Source: Bradyrhizobium manausense (GTDB lineage Bacteria; Pseudomonadota; Alphaproteobacteria; Rhizobiales; Xanthobacteraceae). Taken from it: a stretch of 64,000 nt of DNA. Of this stretch, positions 1 through 12,653 are shown in pieces. The number at the start of each line of letters is the position of its first letter. Position 1 is the first letter of the stretch. The stretch lies in the NCBI RefSeq assembly GCF_018131105.1, contig NZ_JAFCJI010000001.1, positions 806,001-870,000 of the forward strand. Reading direction: 5' to 3'. Under the pieces are notes generated by a model that saw nothing but the letters and a program-made list of their open reading frames with translations, had not been told where the DNA came from and made no database searches. The position numbers were made by a program, and so were the translations under genes.

Positions 1-195
1 ATTTGCACGATGATATGTCACTTCAATATCCATCAATTCTGCATCCGACCGCCGTCGCGGCGCTCGGATGTCTGCATGAGCGTAATGACCGCAGGATGAA
101 CCGGCGCAGAACGTGCGGCGCGAACACTGGGACGTGATGATTGGTCGCGGCAGCGCGCCCGCGGGTTTGATGCCGGCGGCCGAACGGCGGCGGAA

Positions 196-2352
<2,157 letters not shown>

Positions 2353-2368
2353 GGCTTCAACCATATCC

Positions 2369-2833
2369 TCAATCGTGATCCGGATGCTGGTGGCTGACAA
2401 TGGTCGCCATCTTCTCCGGTCCGTAGTTCTGCTGCGTAGTCTGGCTCGGCAGGTTGGAGATGCCGATCACCCAGCCGAGGCGAGACTCGCTTCCGTATTG
2501 CCGCGTCGGCACCAGGCGGTCGGGCCGGTCGAAGGCGCCGGTCATGATCTCGATCCGGTCGCCGTCGATGCGGCCAAAACTCAGCGGCGTGCCGCAGGCG
2601 GCGCAATAGCCGCGGTCGGCGATCGTGGAGGAGCGGAAGAACGACGGCTGCCCCTTGGTCCATGCGAAATCCGTGCGGTTGATGTCGGCAAAGGAGGCGA
2701 ACGGCGCGCCGCTCGCCTTCTGGCACATCCGGCAATGGCAGATCGAAACCCGGTTAGGGGTTGCCGAAATCGCAAAGCGCACTGCACCGCATTGGCAGCC
2801 GCCGGTGAGAACGGGTTTGCTGGCGTCGGTCAT
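2369..2833 (-). CDS. GFA/CENP-V family zinc protein
   Basis: A 154-residue protein of the glutathione-dependent formaldehyde-activating (GFA) fold. The family's zinc-binding cysteines are all visible: GGCQCG near the N-terminus, ICHCRMC around residue 33, and CAACG around residue 77. Family members are mostly uncharacterised; a glutathione S-transferase-like role with formaldehyde has been proposed for some. Its start overlaps the mutA stop by 4 bp (2830-2833), so it is almost certainly translated with mutA and mutB. The sequence gives no direct reason for a role in methylmalonyl-CoA metabolism. Confidence 0.88.
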   Translation of the reverse strand: MTDASKPVLTGGCQCGAVRFAISATPNRVSICHCRMCQKASGAPFASFADINRTDFAWTKGQPSFFRSSTIADRGYCAACGTPLSFGRIDGDRIEIMTGAFDRPDRLVPTRQYGSESRLGWVIGISNLPSQTTQQNYGPEKMATIVSHQHPDHD

Positions 2834-4704
2834 GCCTGTTCCATCCGCAAATAGGCGTCTCGAAGCGTGGCGAGTGCATCGCCGCCGGCAAACACAAAGC
2901 CAACGACGCCGGCCGCCCGCAGGGCCGCCTCGGCCTCAGCCGGACGGCCTGCCAGATAGATATGTCGCGCGCCCGCCGTTTGCAGGGCCTTTGCTGCCGC
3001 CTCGGCCTGTTCCGCATAGACCTTGTCGCTGGAACAAAGGCAGGCGAGCGCAGCACCGGAAGCCCTGAGGGCCGCGGCGAGCTTGGCGGGATCGGCAAAA
3101 CCTTCGCTGTCGAGGGCCTGAATGCCGCCTGCTTCGAAGAAGCTCTTGGCAAAGGTCGCGCGCGCGGTGAAATCCGCGGGCGTGCCGAGATTGGCCAGGA
3201 ACACGCTCGGCCGTGTGCCGCGTGTTTTCAATGCCGCATCGGATTTGTCGCGCAGCGCTTCGAATGGCGCGGCCATACGCATCGGCGCCAGCGCGTCGAA
3301 CTTGCACTTCGGTTCGCCCGCGGGCGGCAGCGCGACCGGCTTCACATCCAGCACGGTGGCATCGGCCTCGTGCAGGTTTGGAAACTCGCTGGCGCCGGTC
3401 AGCACGTCGCGGCGCTTTGCGATGTTGGCCTCTCGCGCCTTGCGCGTGCCCGCGACCTTGCTTTGGAACAGGCCCTGCTCGAGTGCGGCGAAGGAGCCGC
3501 CAGCTTTCTCGCTCTCCTGGAACAATGCCCAGGCCGCCGCGCACAGTTCCGACGTCAGCGTCTCGATGCCGCCGGAGCCTGCTGCGGGATCGCTGACCTT
3601 GGCGAGGTTACTCTCCTCCAGCAGCAGGAGCTGCGTGTTGCGTGCCACGCGCCGCGCAAAGGGATCAGGCAGCCCGCGCGCCAGCGTGTGCGGCAGCACG
3701 GTGATCGCATTCGCTCCGGCGAGGCAGGCTGCGAATGTTGCGATCGTCGCGCGCAGCATATTCACGTAAGGATCGCGCTGCGTCAGCATGCGCCAGGCGG
3801 TTTCCGCGGCGATGAAAGCCGGCTGAGGTGTGAGGCCGCAGGCCTGCTCGACGCGGGCCCATAGCTGCCGCAATGCGCGGAACTTGGCCATGCCCAGGAA
3901 TTGATCGGCGTCGGCGCAGAGCCGGAATGAAATCGCTCCTCGCGCGACATCGAGATCGATGCCGCCGCGCTCGAGCATGCGCAGATAGGCCGCACCGAGC
4001 GACAGCGCGAACGCCAGCTCCTGGGCCTCGGAACCGCCGGCATCGTGCACGGGGCGGCCATCGGCGAGCACGAACGGGCCTTTGAAGCCGCGCCCGATCA
4101 GACCCGACACGATGCGCGCGAAGGGCGCTTCGTACTCCGACCAAGGAACAAGCGCAGCGCCGCGCACGGCGAACGTGCTCAGGGCCTGGTAGTTGAAGCG
4201 AACGTCGATCCTGGCCGGGTCGAGCTTCCTGGCCTCGACCATCTCGGCGAACAGCGTGCCGGCGTCCTGGCGGCCGGCCACCGGGTTGAGCGAGACCGCA
4301 ACGCCGGCGTCGAGGAATACACCGTCGAACAATCGCTCCAGCGTCGCCGGGTTTGCATCGATGATACCGAAGCCACGCGCGCCGGGGCCGCCCGCGAACT
4401 CGACCTCAAGGCCGGTGGCGCCGTTCTCCAGATCCAGCAGGGCCTGCGCATTTGCCGTGGCCACATCGGGATGATCGATCCGCTGCATGATCTGCCACGG
4501 CGCGGCTGCCGCTCGCCCCGTCACCAGCGCAGCCCCCTTGGCGCGCGGGTAGAGCGGCTCGATCCTGAGACCATCATAGGTCTTGCCGACCAGCTTCTCG
4601 AATGGCGCGCCCTTCAGCACGACGTCGACCAGCTTGCGCCAGTCCGCGTCTGTCGCCTTGGGAAAATCCGCCGCCAGCGGCAGATTGTCAGTCACAGAGG
4701 TCAT
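2830..4704 (-). CDS. mutA: Methylmalonyl-CoA mutase, small (beta) subunit
   Basis: The 624-residue partner of the large subunit. It keeps the mutase barrel but has no DxHxxG cobalamin motif at its C-terminus; where that motif would fall it reads SVFLANLGTPADF. This is usual for the non-catalytic subunit of two-subunit mutases. The open frame reaches 4770, but ATG 4704 (MTSVTDNLP) begins the recognisable family N-terminus. First gene of the operon mutA-GFA-mutB; folK lies 80 bp upstream on the same strand, so it may be part of the same transcript. Confidence 0.93.
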   Translation of the reverse strand: MTSVTDNLPLAADFPKATDADWRKLVDVVLKGAPFEKLVGKTYDGLRIEPLYPRAKGAALVTGRAAAAPWQIMQRIDHPDVATANAQALLDLENGATGLEVEFAGGPGARGFGIIDANPATLERLFDGVFLDAGVAVSLNPVAGRQDAGTLFAEMVEARKLDPARIDVRFNYQALSTFAVRGAALVPWSEYEAPFARIVSGLIGRGFKGPFVLADGRPVHDAGGSEAQELAFALSLGAAYLRMLERGGIDLDVARGAISFRLCADADQFLGMAKFRALRQLWARVEQACGLTPQPAFIAAETAWRMLTQRDPYVNMLRATIATFAACLAGANAITVLPHTLARGLPDPFARRVARNTQLLLLEESNLAKVSDPAAGSGGIETLTSELCAAAWALFQESEKAGGSFAALEQGLFQSKVAGTRKAREANIAKRRDVLTGASEFPNLHEADATVLDVKPVALPPAGEPKCKFDALAPMRMAAPFEALRDKSDAALKTRGTRPSVFLANLGTPADFTARATFAKSFFEAGGIQALDSEGFADPAKLAAALRASGAALACLCSSDKVYAEQAEAAAKALQTAGARHIYLAGRPAEAEAALRAAGVVGFVFAGGDALATLRDAYLRMEQA

Positions 4705-4784
4705 ACGGCCAAGGGCTCCCAACGTATCGACATTCGCAGGCGAAATTGCCACGCCGGAGCGACCCTGCAAACGGTTGTTTTTGG

Positions 4785-5279
4785 TTAACCGGTATCCGAA
4801 AGCCGCTCAATGCCTTGCGTCGAGACGCTGGCGAGGCCGTCACGCACACGAATGCCTGAGATCACGCGGTCCGGTGCGATTTCGGCCAGCGGCACCAGCA
4901 CGAAGGCGCGCTCGAACAGCCGCGGATGCGGCAGGGTCAGGTCGGGCTTCTCGAACGACACATCGTCATAGGCGATCATGTCGAGATCGAGCGTGCGCGG
5001 GCCCCAGCGTCGATCCTTGTCCCGGGTGCGGCCGAATTTCTGCTCGACTTTCTGCATCACGAACAATAGCGCGTGCGGATCGAGGTCAGTCTCGATCTCG
5101 ACGCAAGCGTTGATGAAGGGATCCTGGTCCTCGTCGCCCCAGGGCGGCGTGCTGTAGTCCGACGAGCGCGCGACCACCGCGGCCTGCGCCATGCCGCAGA
5201 TATGGGCGACGGCCTTGTTGAATGTCGCGCGGACATCGCCGACATTGCCGCCGAGTGCGATCAGCACGCTCGCCATCAT
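4785..5279 (-). CDS. folK: HPPK, folate pathway pyrophosphokinase
   Basis: 2-Amino-4-hydroxy-6-hydroxymethyldihydropteridine diphosphokinase transfers pyrophosphate from ATP to the pterin before it is joined to p-aminobenzoate. The 164-residue protein begins with the ALGGNVGD substrate loop and carries the HPPK signature WGPRTLDLDMIAYDD around residue 92. Its start overlaps the folB stop by 4 bp, so folP, folB and folK form one tightly coupled minus-strand operon covering three steps leading to dihydropteroate. Confidence 0.95.
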   Translation of the reverse strand: MMASVLIALGGNVGDVRATFNKAVAHICGMAQAAVVARSSDYSTPPWGDEDQDPFINACVEIETDLDPHALLFVMQKVEQKFGRTRDKDRRWGPRTLDLDMIAYDDVSFEKPDLTLPHPRLFERAFVLVPLAEIAPDRVISGIRVRDGLASVSTQGIERLSDTG

Positions 5280-5640
5280 GGGTGCCGCGAGCGGGTCAGC
5301 ATGATGCCGACGTCGTCGAAGATCGCAGCGATTGGCGCATGCGGCTTGTGCACGGTGATCTTCACGGCGCGGATGCGCGGGAAGTGCGCCAGGATGGCGT
5401 CGGCCACCGCACCCGCTGCGCGCTCAAGAAGCTTGTAGTTGGTGTTCTTGAACGCCGCCGTCGTGGTCGCCACCACGTCGGCATAGGAGACGGTATCCAT
5501 GAGCCGGTCGCTGCGCGAGGGCTCCGACAAATCGGTGTAGAGCTCGAGGTCAATGACGAAGCGTTGGCCGACTGCCGTTTCGTGATCCATCACGCCATGG
5601 CGGGCATGGATCGACAGGCCGGTGACGAAGATCGTATCGG

Positions 5641-5644
<4 letters not shown>
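5276..5644 (-). CDS. folB: Dihydroneopterin aldolase
   Basis: Cleaves 7,8-dihydroneopterin to 6-hydroxymethyl-7,8-dihydropterin and glycolaldehyde, making the substrate for FolK. The 122-residue length is typical. The family blocks are present: GLSIHARHGVMDHE (containing the active-site glutamate), VSYADV, and the catalytic-lysine region VHKPHAPI. It overlaps folP and folK by 4 bp on each side, so the three genes are translationally coupled. Confidence 0.95.
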
Positions 5645-6501
<857 letters not shown>

Positions 6502-6608
6502 GCGGCCCGCTTTGCGCGGTCGGGCAGGGGGAGTCAAGACGGGATTGGCGGCAGCGTCGTGCCCCGGCGTTGCCGATGTTGCGACAACCTCGTGCGTCAA
6601 TCTCGGCC

Positions 6609-6735
6609 GTCGTCCCGGCGAACGCCGGGACCCATAACCCCAGGGAGAAGTTTGGCGAAGATTTGTCGTTCGGTACTGCGACCTTCGACGATCGATAGAT
6701 TCCGCGGTATGGGCACCGGCGTTCGCCGGGACGAC
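6609..6735. repeat. Paired palindromic repeat (Bradyrhizobium-type)
   Basis: Two arms, 6609-6628 and 6716-6735, are exact 20-bp reverse complements of each other. Each arm also contains its own short palindrome (CCCGGCGAACGCCGGG type), and the pairing continues imperfectly inward. It fills the gap between folP and the DUF4332 gene. The motif matches, from memory, a family of scattered intergenic repeats in Bradyrhizobium genomes. It contains no coding sequence and could fold into a long hairpin. Confidence 0.75.
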
Positions 6736-6743
6736 AGAACGCC

Positions 6744-7151
6744 CTAATACGTAATCTTCGGCGGCAGCTTCTTGGCCTTGGCGATGATATCGCCGACCGA
6801 CTTCTCGGAAGGAAGGATGCGGACGAGCTTCTTCCGGTCGTTGGCCTCGCGCATGCTCTGCGCCAGTCTCGCCGGATTCCGATAGGCGAGCTCCCGCACG
6901 GTGGTGACGCCGGCGGCGCGGACGAGGCCGACCTTGGCACGGCCCATGCCGGGAATGCGCATGTAGTCGGAGACGTTGGCCCACTCCAGGAGCTGCTGCT
7001 CGCTGATGCCGGTCTTGGCCGAGAGCGCCTTGCGGCCCTTGGCGGTGCTCGCGGCTTCCAGCAGTGCGTCAGTCGTGCGGATGCCATGCGCCTTCAGCTT
7101 GTTGGCGGCAAAGGCAGGCAGGCCCTCAATCTCGGAGATCGGATATGTCAT
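6744..7151 (-). CDS. DUF4332 helix-hairpin-helix protein
   Basis: A 135-residue protein with two helix-hairpin-helix-like segments, IEGLPAFAANKLKAHGI near the N-terminus and IPGMGRAKVGLVRAAGV around residue 68. Such segments usually bind DNA without sequence specificity; the cellular role of DUF4332 is unknown. The C-terminus is lysine-rich. The gene lies 26 bp downstream of another small minus-strand gene, and the repeat at 6609-6735 separates it from folP. Confidence 0.8.
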   Translation of the reverse strand: MTYPISEIEGLPAFAANKLKAHGIRTTDALLEAASTAKGRKALSAKTGISEQQLLEWANVSDYMRIPGMGRAKVGLVRAAGVTTVRELAYRNPARLAQSMREANDRKKLVRILPSEKSVGDIIAKAKKLPPKITY

Positions 7152-7177
7152 GATACTCGGTATGAAATGCGACAGCT

Positions 7178-7540
7178 TCAGGCGAACTGGCTGAGGCCCG
7201 GCGTGCCCGCGATGATCTTGCCCATCTGATCAGCTCCGATTTTGTCTCGACCAAAGCGAAAAAGTTCACGGGCCACGTTCTGGATTTCGGACATGCCGAG
7301 CCCAAGGCCCATCAGGCGCGTGCCGACGGCCATCAGCCCGCCGCCTATCAGCCGCGACAGTCCGCCGCTCCTGGATGCTTCGATCACCCCTTCTGCACCG
7401 GGGATCTGGTCGATCAGGGCCTGCACGCTGTCGGACGGACCTTCGCTGCGAAGGAAGCCCAGGATAATGCCGACGGTCTTTTCAGCCACAGCACTATCTA
7501 TGCTGGCGTTTGTCGCCAGGCGCCCGATCAGCTCGTCCAT
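7178..7540 (-). CDS. Small DUF2267/DUF2780-like protein
   Basis: The 120-residue product starts at ATG 7540 (MDELIGRLA); the frame is open upstream to 7567. It is helical with a glycine-rich middle (GLSRLIGGGLMAVGTRL) and ends GTPGLSQFA. This layout resembles small DUF2267- or DUF2780-type proteins of rhizobia, of unknown function. It has no signal peptide. It is probably transcribed with the DUF4332 gene 26 bp downstream. Confidence 0.65.
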   Translation of the reverse strand: MDELIGRLATNASIDSAVAEKTVGIILGFLRSEGPSDSVQALIDQIPGAEGVIEASRSGGLSRLIGGGLMAVGTRLMGLGLGMSEIQNVARELFRFGRDKIGADQMGKIIAGTPGLSQFA

Positions 7541-7878
7541 ATTGACCCGCCCCTCAGCCGGTTGCACGCCGGAGTATTATTTCGAAAAACGATCTTGAGC
7601 CGGTGTGATGTGAAATACAAGCGATGAACGCACGCAACGTTCCGATTCATTCCCGAAGGCGCGAAAAGTGTTGCAGCGATGCAAGAGCGGAGAAGAAATT
7701 CATGAGAAATTGCCGCGGTGCGAATGCATCACTCCGACTTTTGGCGCATGCGGCGCGCACATTCTCCGACAATGTCGCATGTCGAGGGCGTCTTGAACGG
7801 TTTCAATCGACTTGCGACATGCGTTAAACTACGGAACTGGTGGGCTTGTATTTCAATACGCGAAACTAACGAGAGAGC
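7541..7878. other. Intergenic region, divergent promoters
   Basis: The 338 bp between two divergent genes. It should hold promoters for both the minus-strand DUF genes and the plus-strand HerA-like gene, but I could not single out a convincing -35/-10 pair. The short open frame at 7624-7827 has an arginine- and cysteine-rich composition unlike its neighbours and is probably not coding. Confidence 0.5.
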
Positions 7879-9504
7879 ATGATGGCGGCGCAGGACAACA
7901 AGCTCGGCGATACCGACGACAAGATCTTCGTCGGCAAGGGAGACGAGCAGGCCTGGCTGACGCTGGCGCTCGCAAATCGCCATGGCCTCGTCACAGGTGC
8001 GACCGGCACCGGCAAGACGGTCACGCTGCAAGTGATGGCGGAAGGATTTGCGCGGGCCGGCGTTCCGGTGTTCGCCGCCGACATCAAGGGCGATCTCTCG
8101 GGCATTTCGCAGGTTGGAGAGGCAAAGGATTTCATCGTCAAGCGCGCGACCGAGCTGGGGCTGAATTTCCAGCCCGACCAGTTCTCGACGGTGTTCTGGG
8201 ACGTGTTCGGCGAGCAGGGCCATCCGGTGCGGGCCACCGTCACCGAGATGGGGCCGTTGCTGCTGGCGCGCATGCTCGATCTCAACGACGTGCAGGAAGG
8301 CGTGCTCAACGTCGCCTTCCGCGTCGCGGACGACAACGGCCTTACTCTGATCGACATGAAGGATCTGCGGGCATTGCTCGATGCCATCGTGCCCGATAGC
8401 GGCAAGAAGGGACCGGACGCGGAGGAGGATCCGCTCGCGCCGATCCGCAAGGCCGCCCAGGGTTTTGGCAACGTCACCAAAGCCACCGTCGGCACCATCC
8501 AGCGCCAGCTTCTGGTGCTGGAGAACCAGGGCGGCACCAAATTCTTCGGCGAGCCGGCGCTGACCTTGAAGGACTTCATGAAGACCGACCGCGACGGCCG
8601 CGGCATGGTCAACATTCTCGTCGCCGACAAGCTGATGCAGAGCCCACGGCTTTACGCGACATTCCTGCTGTGGATGCTGTCAGAGCTGTTCGAGGAATTG
8701 CCCGAGGTCGGCGACCTGCCCAAGCCCAAGCTGGTGTTCTTCTTCGATGAGGCGCATCTGTTGTTCACCGATGCGCCCAAGGCACTGATGGACAAGATCG
8801 AGCAGGTGGTCCGTCTGATCCGCTCCAAGGGCGTCGGCGTCTATTTCGTCACGCAGAACCCGGTCGACGTGCCCGACCGCGTGCTCGGGCAGATGGGCAA
8901 CCGGGTGCAGCATGCGTTGCGCGCCTTCACTCCGCGCGACCAGAAGGCGGTCGCCGCGGCCGCCCAGACCTTCCGGCCCAACCCGAAGCTCGACACCGCC
9001 AAGGTGATCATGGAGCTCGGCAAGGGCGAGGCGCTGGTGTCGTTCCTCGAAGGCAACGGCACGCCGGCGATGGTCGAGCGGGTGCTGATCCGCCCGCCCT
9101 CGGCCCGTATCGGGCCGATCACGCCGGAGGAGCGCAAGGCGATCATGGATGCGAGCCCGGTGAAGGGTAAATACGACACCGCTGTTGATTCCGAGTCCGC
9201 CTACGAAATCCTCCAGAAGCGCATTGCGGGCACCGCGGCGCCGGCTGACGGTCAGGCCGGGGCAAGCGGCGGCGGCATCCTCGGCCAGATCGGCTCGATC
9301 GTCGGCACCATCTTCGGCACCAATACCGGGCGTAACCGGCTGACGACGGGACAGCGCATTGCGCGCGACGTCACGCGCACGGTGACCGGCAAGGTGGTCG
9401 GCGGTGTCGCGGCCGATCTCGGCAAGTCGGTCGGCGGCCAACTCGGCGGCTCGGTCGGCCGCGCGCTCGTTCGTGGCGCGTTGGGCGGATTGCTGCGAAG
9501 GTAG
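7879..9504 (+). CDS. HerA-like ATPase (DUF853/YjgR family)
   Basis: A 541-residue P-loop ATPase. Walker A is GATGTGKT around residue 41, and Walker B is [12 protein letters not shown] around residue 285. Past residue 430 it turns into a glycine-rich tail ([17 protein letters not shown] and similar). The family is related to the HerA/FtsK superfamily and is annotated as helicase HerA-like, but its members work outside the HerA-NurA DNA end-resection pair and their role is not settled. A GAGAG ribosome-binding site precedes ATG 7879; ATG 7882 is an alternative. It is monocistronic. Confidence 0.88.
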   Translation: MMAAQDNKLGDTDDKIFVGKGDEQAWLTLALANRHGLVTGATGTGKTVTLQVMAEGFARAGVPVFAADIKGDLSGISQVGEAKDFIVKRATELGLNFQPDQFSTVFWDVFGEQGHPVRATVTEMGPLLLARMLDLNDVQEGVLNVAFRVADDNGLTLIDMKDLRALLDAIVPDSGKKGPDAEEDPLAPIRKAAQGFGNVTKATVGTIQRQLLVLENQGGTKFFGEPALTLKDFMKTDRDGRGMVNILVADKLMQSPRLYATFLLWMLSELFEELPEVGDLPKPKLVFFFDEAHLLFTDAPKALMDKIEQVVRLIRSKGVGVYFVTQNPVDVPDRVLGQMGNRVQHALRAFTPRDQKAVAAAAQTFRPNPKLDTAKVIMELGKGEALVSFLEGNGTPAMVERVLIRPPSARIGPITPEERKAIMDASPVKGKYDTAVDSESAYEILQKRIAGTAAPADGQAGASGGGILGQIGSIVGTIFGTNTGRNRLTTGQRIARDVTRTVTGKVVGGVAADLGKSVGGQLGGSVGRALVRGALGGLLRR

Positions 9505-9646
9505 GGCAGCCACCCCCGTTTGAGGCCATTCTCCTCGGCCCCGGGGCGCCGCGACCGGTCCCGGGTCAGGCACAAATTCGGTCGAAGGGGACTCTCCAAG
9601 CGTCTGTCGGTCTGCTACGTGCTGTCTGTTTCCAACGGGACATCAT

Positions 9647-10975
9647 GTGACACCCTCGAATCCATCAGATAAACCTCGCGCGTTGCGCCTGCCGTCCCTG
9701 CGCGCGCCGCTCGATCTGCTCTTCCTGGTCTGCTGCGTCATCCTCACCGCCGATGTCCTCGGTCCCGAGATTTTCGGCCGCGGCAAGACGAAGGACTACG
9801 CGCTGTGGTACTGGGCCGGGCAGCAGGTGCTGCATGGCGGCTGGCTCTATCCCAGCGACATCCATCACCAGTTCGAGTTCATCTATCCGCCGTTGCCGGC
9901 CATCCTGCTGGCGATCCCGAGTTGGTTCGGCAAAATCCCGCTCTACCTCGTGCTGTCGATCCTGAACGTGGTGGCGTGGTGGTGCACGGGCACTCTCTCC
10001 AATGCGATGACCGGCTCGGACCGCAAGCCCGGTCCCTGGCTCGAAGCGCTGCCGGCGCTCGTCACCGTGACCTTCGTGTTCGACATGTTCGATCTCGGCC
10101 AGCCGAACCTCGTTCTGCTCGCGATGATGCTCTACGGGTTCTGGTGCCTTCTGCACCAGCGGTCGTGGTTCGCAGGCTTCATGTTCGCGCTCGCCACCGG
10201 CATCAAGGTGTTTCCGATCGCCGTACTGCCTTATCTGGTCTGGCGCAGGCAGTGGGCGGCGGTTGTCAGCATGCTCGCCTTCATCGGCATCCTGCTTTAT
10301 GTCGTGCCGGCCCCGATCCGTGGCTTCGAACGCAACGCCGCCGAGCTCAAGACCTGGTACCAGGGCATGGTCGGTTCGAGCTCGGAAAAGGGCTTTGGCC
10401 AGCGCGATGCGCAGAACTGGTCGTGGGTCAACCAGTCCATCATTGCCGTGACGCACCGGCTGGTCCGGCCGATCAACTATAATCAGGAGGATCCCGGCAA
10501 GCCCGTGCGCACGATGAATGTCATCGACGTCGACTACAAGACGGCGAACTGGATCGTGCTCGTGGTATCGGGGCTGCTCGGGCTCGGCTTCGTTGCGGTC
10601 ATGCCGCGACAGGCGCGACGAACGCCACGATCGGATGCGGAAGAGCTCGGCATCCTGTTCTGCCTGATGACGGTGGCTTCGCCGCTGGCGCGACAATATT
10701 ATTTTATGTGGCTGTTCGTGCCGTTCACGGTGCTGATGCATCGGGCCGCCTTCGATGCGAGGCCGAGGGTGCGGCTGGGAACCTGGCTTACGCTCGGCGT
10801 TGCCGGCATCATCATGCTGCTGTCGCTGCCGTGGTTTCCCACCGCCATCCAGGCCTGGGGCAACAACCTCGTCGCCACCGCGATCCTTGCAGTTTGCCTT
10901 GGCTGGCACATCCGGCATCCGCCTGATGCGGCTAGCTCCAACGTCGCGACAGGGCTAAAACGCAAGACCGCTTGA
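9647..10975 (+). CDS. GT87-type membrane glycosyltransferase
   Basis: A 442-residue polytopic protein with about ten hydrophobic segments. The first extracytoplasmic loop carries DYALWYWAGQQVLHGGWLYP, typical of GT87/DUF2029 polyprenyl-phosphate-mannose-dependent transferases. Such enzymes add sugars to envelope glycans on the periplasmic side. It starts with GTG 9647; an ATG two bases earlier is followed directly by a stop in its own frame. Acceptor and sugar cannot be read from the sequence. Confidence 0.8.
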   Translation: MTPSNPSDKPRALRLPSLRAPLDLLFLVCCVILTADVLGPEIFGRGKTKDYALWYWAGQQVLHGGWLYPSDIHHQFEFIYPPLPAILLAIPSWFGKIPLYLVLSILNVVAWWCTGTLSNAMTGSDRKPGPWLEALPALVTVTFVFDMFDLGQPNLVLLAMMLYGFWCLLHQRSWFAGFMFALATGIKVFPIAVLPYLVWRRQWAAVVSMLAFIGILLYVVPAPIRGFERNAAELKTWYQGMVGSSSEKGFGQRDAQNWSWVNQSIIAVTHRLVRPINYNQEDPGKPVRTMNVIDVDYKTANWIVLVVSGLLGLGFVAVMPRQARRTPRSDAEELGILFCLMTVASPLARQYYFMWLFVPFTVLMHRAAFDARPRVRLGTWLTLGVAGIIMLLSLPWFPTAIQAWGNNLVATAILAVCLGWHIRHPPDAASSNVATGLKRKTA

Positions 10976-11018
10976 AACTCAAGCCATCTTGAGACTCGAA
11001 AAGTCAGGGAATCCGACC

Positions 11019-12413
11019 ATGGCCAACGCGCAGCTTCAATCCGTGCTCGACCACATCGACAAGGACTTCGACAACAGCCTCGAGCGCCTGTTCTCGCTGT
11101 TGCGGATCAAGTCGATCTCCGCCGATCCGGCCTTCGCCGCCGATTGCAAGGCGGCGGCCGAGCATCTCGCCAAGGACATCGCAAGCCTCGGCGTTGCGAC
11201 CGAGGTAAGGCCGACCGCGGGCCATCCCGCCATCGTCGGCAAGACCGGCGCGGGCGGACGGCCGCATGTGATCTTCTACGGCCATTACGACGTGCAGCCG
11301 GTCGATCCGGAAAGTCTCTGGCACCGTCCGCCGTTCGAGCCCGTCGTCACCGATCATGCCGACGGCCGCAAGATCATCGTCGCGCGCGGCGCCGAGGACG
11401 ACAAGGGCCAGGTGATGACCTTCGTCGAAGCCTGCCGCGCCTGGAAGAAGGTGACGGGCTCGCTGCCGATCGACGTCACCTTCCTAATCGAAGGCGAGGA
11501 GGAGGTCGGCTCCAAGAACTTCGTGCCCTTCATCGAAGCCAACAAGAACGAGTTCAAAGCGGACTATGTGCTGGTCTGCGACACCGGCATGTGGGACCGC
11601 AACACCCCGGCGATCACGACGTCGCTGCGCGGTCTGCTCTATGAAGAGCTGAAGATCACTGCGGCCAATCGCGACCTGCATTCGGGCGTATTCGGCGGCA
11701 GCGCGATGAATCCGATCCGGGTGCTGACGAAGATCCTGGGCGGCCTGTTCGACGACGATAACCGCATCACCATCCCCGGCTTCTATGACGGCGTGAAAGA
11801 TCTGCCGCCCGATATTCTGGAGCAGTGGAAGAAGCTCAACCTGACGCCGGAGATGTTCCTGAAGCCGATCGGGCTGTCGATCCCGGCCGGCGAGAAGGGG
11901 CGCCTGCTGATCGAGCAGGCCTCCTCGCGCCCGACCTGCGACGTCAACGGCATCTGGGGCGGCTATATCGGCGAAGGCTCAAAGACGGTGATCCCCTCGC
12001 ATGCCTCGGCAAAAGTCTCGTTCCGCCTGGTGGAGGGACAGGACCCGCAAAAGATTCGTAAAGCCTTCCGCGACTACGTCACGGCGCGGCTGCCGGGCGA
12101 TTGCAAGGTCGAGTTCGGCGATCATTCTGCCGCGCCCGCGGTCGCGCTCGACTGGAACATGAAGCCGCTTGCCGCAGCCAGCAAGGCGCTGGCGGAGGAA
12201 TGGGGCAAGGAGACCGTGCTGATGGGCTCCGGTGCCTCAATCCCAATCGTCGCCGACTTCAAGCGCACGCTGGGGCTGGACTCGCTGTTGGTCGGCTTCG
12301 GCCTCGACGACGACAACATCCATTCGCCGAACGAGAAGTACGATCTGCGCAGCTTCCAGAAGGGTATCCGTTCCTGGGCCCGCATTCTCGCCGCGCTGGC
12401 AGACGTGAAGTAG
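11019..12413 (+). CDS. M20 family dipeptidase-like metallopeptidase
   Basis: A 464-residue di-zinc peptidase of the M20/CNDP type. First metal ligand and catalytic aspartate: FYGHYDVQP around residue 87. Second aspartate: RGAEDDKGQ. Catalytic and metal glutamates: EGEEEVGS. Last histidine: DDNIHSPNEKY. It probably hydrolyses dipeptides in the cytoplasm, as there is no signal peptide. ATG 11019 follows an AGGGA site; the open frame starts at a TTG 30 bp earlier. It ends at a repeat and a bidirectional terminator. Confidence 0.88.
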   Translation: MANAQLQSVLDHIDKDFDNSLERLFSLLRIKSISADPAFAADCKAAAEHLAKDIASLGVATEVRPTAGHPAIVGKTGAGGRPHVIFYGHYDVQPVDPESLWHRPPFEPVVTDHADGRKIIVARGAEDDKGQVMTFVEACRAWKKVTGSLPIDVTFLIEGEEEVGSKNFVPFIEANKNEFKADYVLVCDTGMWDRNTPAITTSLRGLLYEELKITAANRDLHSGVFGGSAMNPIRVLTKILGGLFDDDNRITIPGFYDGVKDLPPDILEQWKKLNLTPEMFLKPIGLSIPAGEKGRLLIEQASSRPTCDVNGIWGGYIGEGSKTVIPSHASAKVSFRLVEGQDPQKIRKAFRDYVTARLPGDCKVEFGDHSAAPAVALDWNMKPLAAASKALAEEWGKETVLMGSGASIPIVADFKRTLGLDSLLVGFGLDDDNIHSPNEKYDLRSFQKGIRSWARILAALADVK

Positions 12414-12429
12414 CGGCCCCGCTCTATCC

Positions 12430-12542
12430 CCGTCATTGCGTAGCGAAGCAATCCAGACTGCCCCCGCAGAAATAGTATGGATTGCTTCGTCGCCAGCGCA
12501 AAATTGCTCCGCAATTTTGTCGCGGGCTCCTCGCAATGACGG
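12430..12542. repeat. Nested palindromic intergenic repeat
   Basis: A 113-bp element with three nested inverted repeats: outer arms 12430-12440/12532-12542, middle arms 12445-12455/12478-12488 (both exact, 11 bp), and an inner hairpin at 12499-12519. The outer motif, CCGTCATTGCG, is one I recognise as recurring between genes in Bradyrhizobium. It lies just past the M20 peptidase gene. Confidence 0.75.
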
Positions 12543-12569
12543 ACGTGGCGAGACCGCCGCCTCAAATAA

Positions 12570-12597
12570 AAACGCCGCCCGGAATTGGGCGGCGTTT
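12570..12597. terminator. Bidirectional intrinsic terminator
   Basis: An exact 11-bp stem (12570-12580 with 12587-12597, core ACGCCGCCC/GGGCGGCGT) with the 6-base loop GGAATT, flanked by A-rich sequence on the left and T-rich sequence on the right. It lies between the converging M20 peptidase and class II aldolase genes and can serve both. Confidence 0.8.
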
Positions 12598-12653
12598 CAT
12601 TCCGAAACGTGTAGAGGTAGGTGGCGCCTAGCCTACACGAAACCGGCAAAATC

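Noticed and set aside
7624..7827. 67-residue open frame in the gap before the HerA-like gene
   Set aside because: Arginine- and cysteine-rich composition, no ribosome site, and no recognisable homology.
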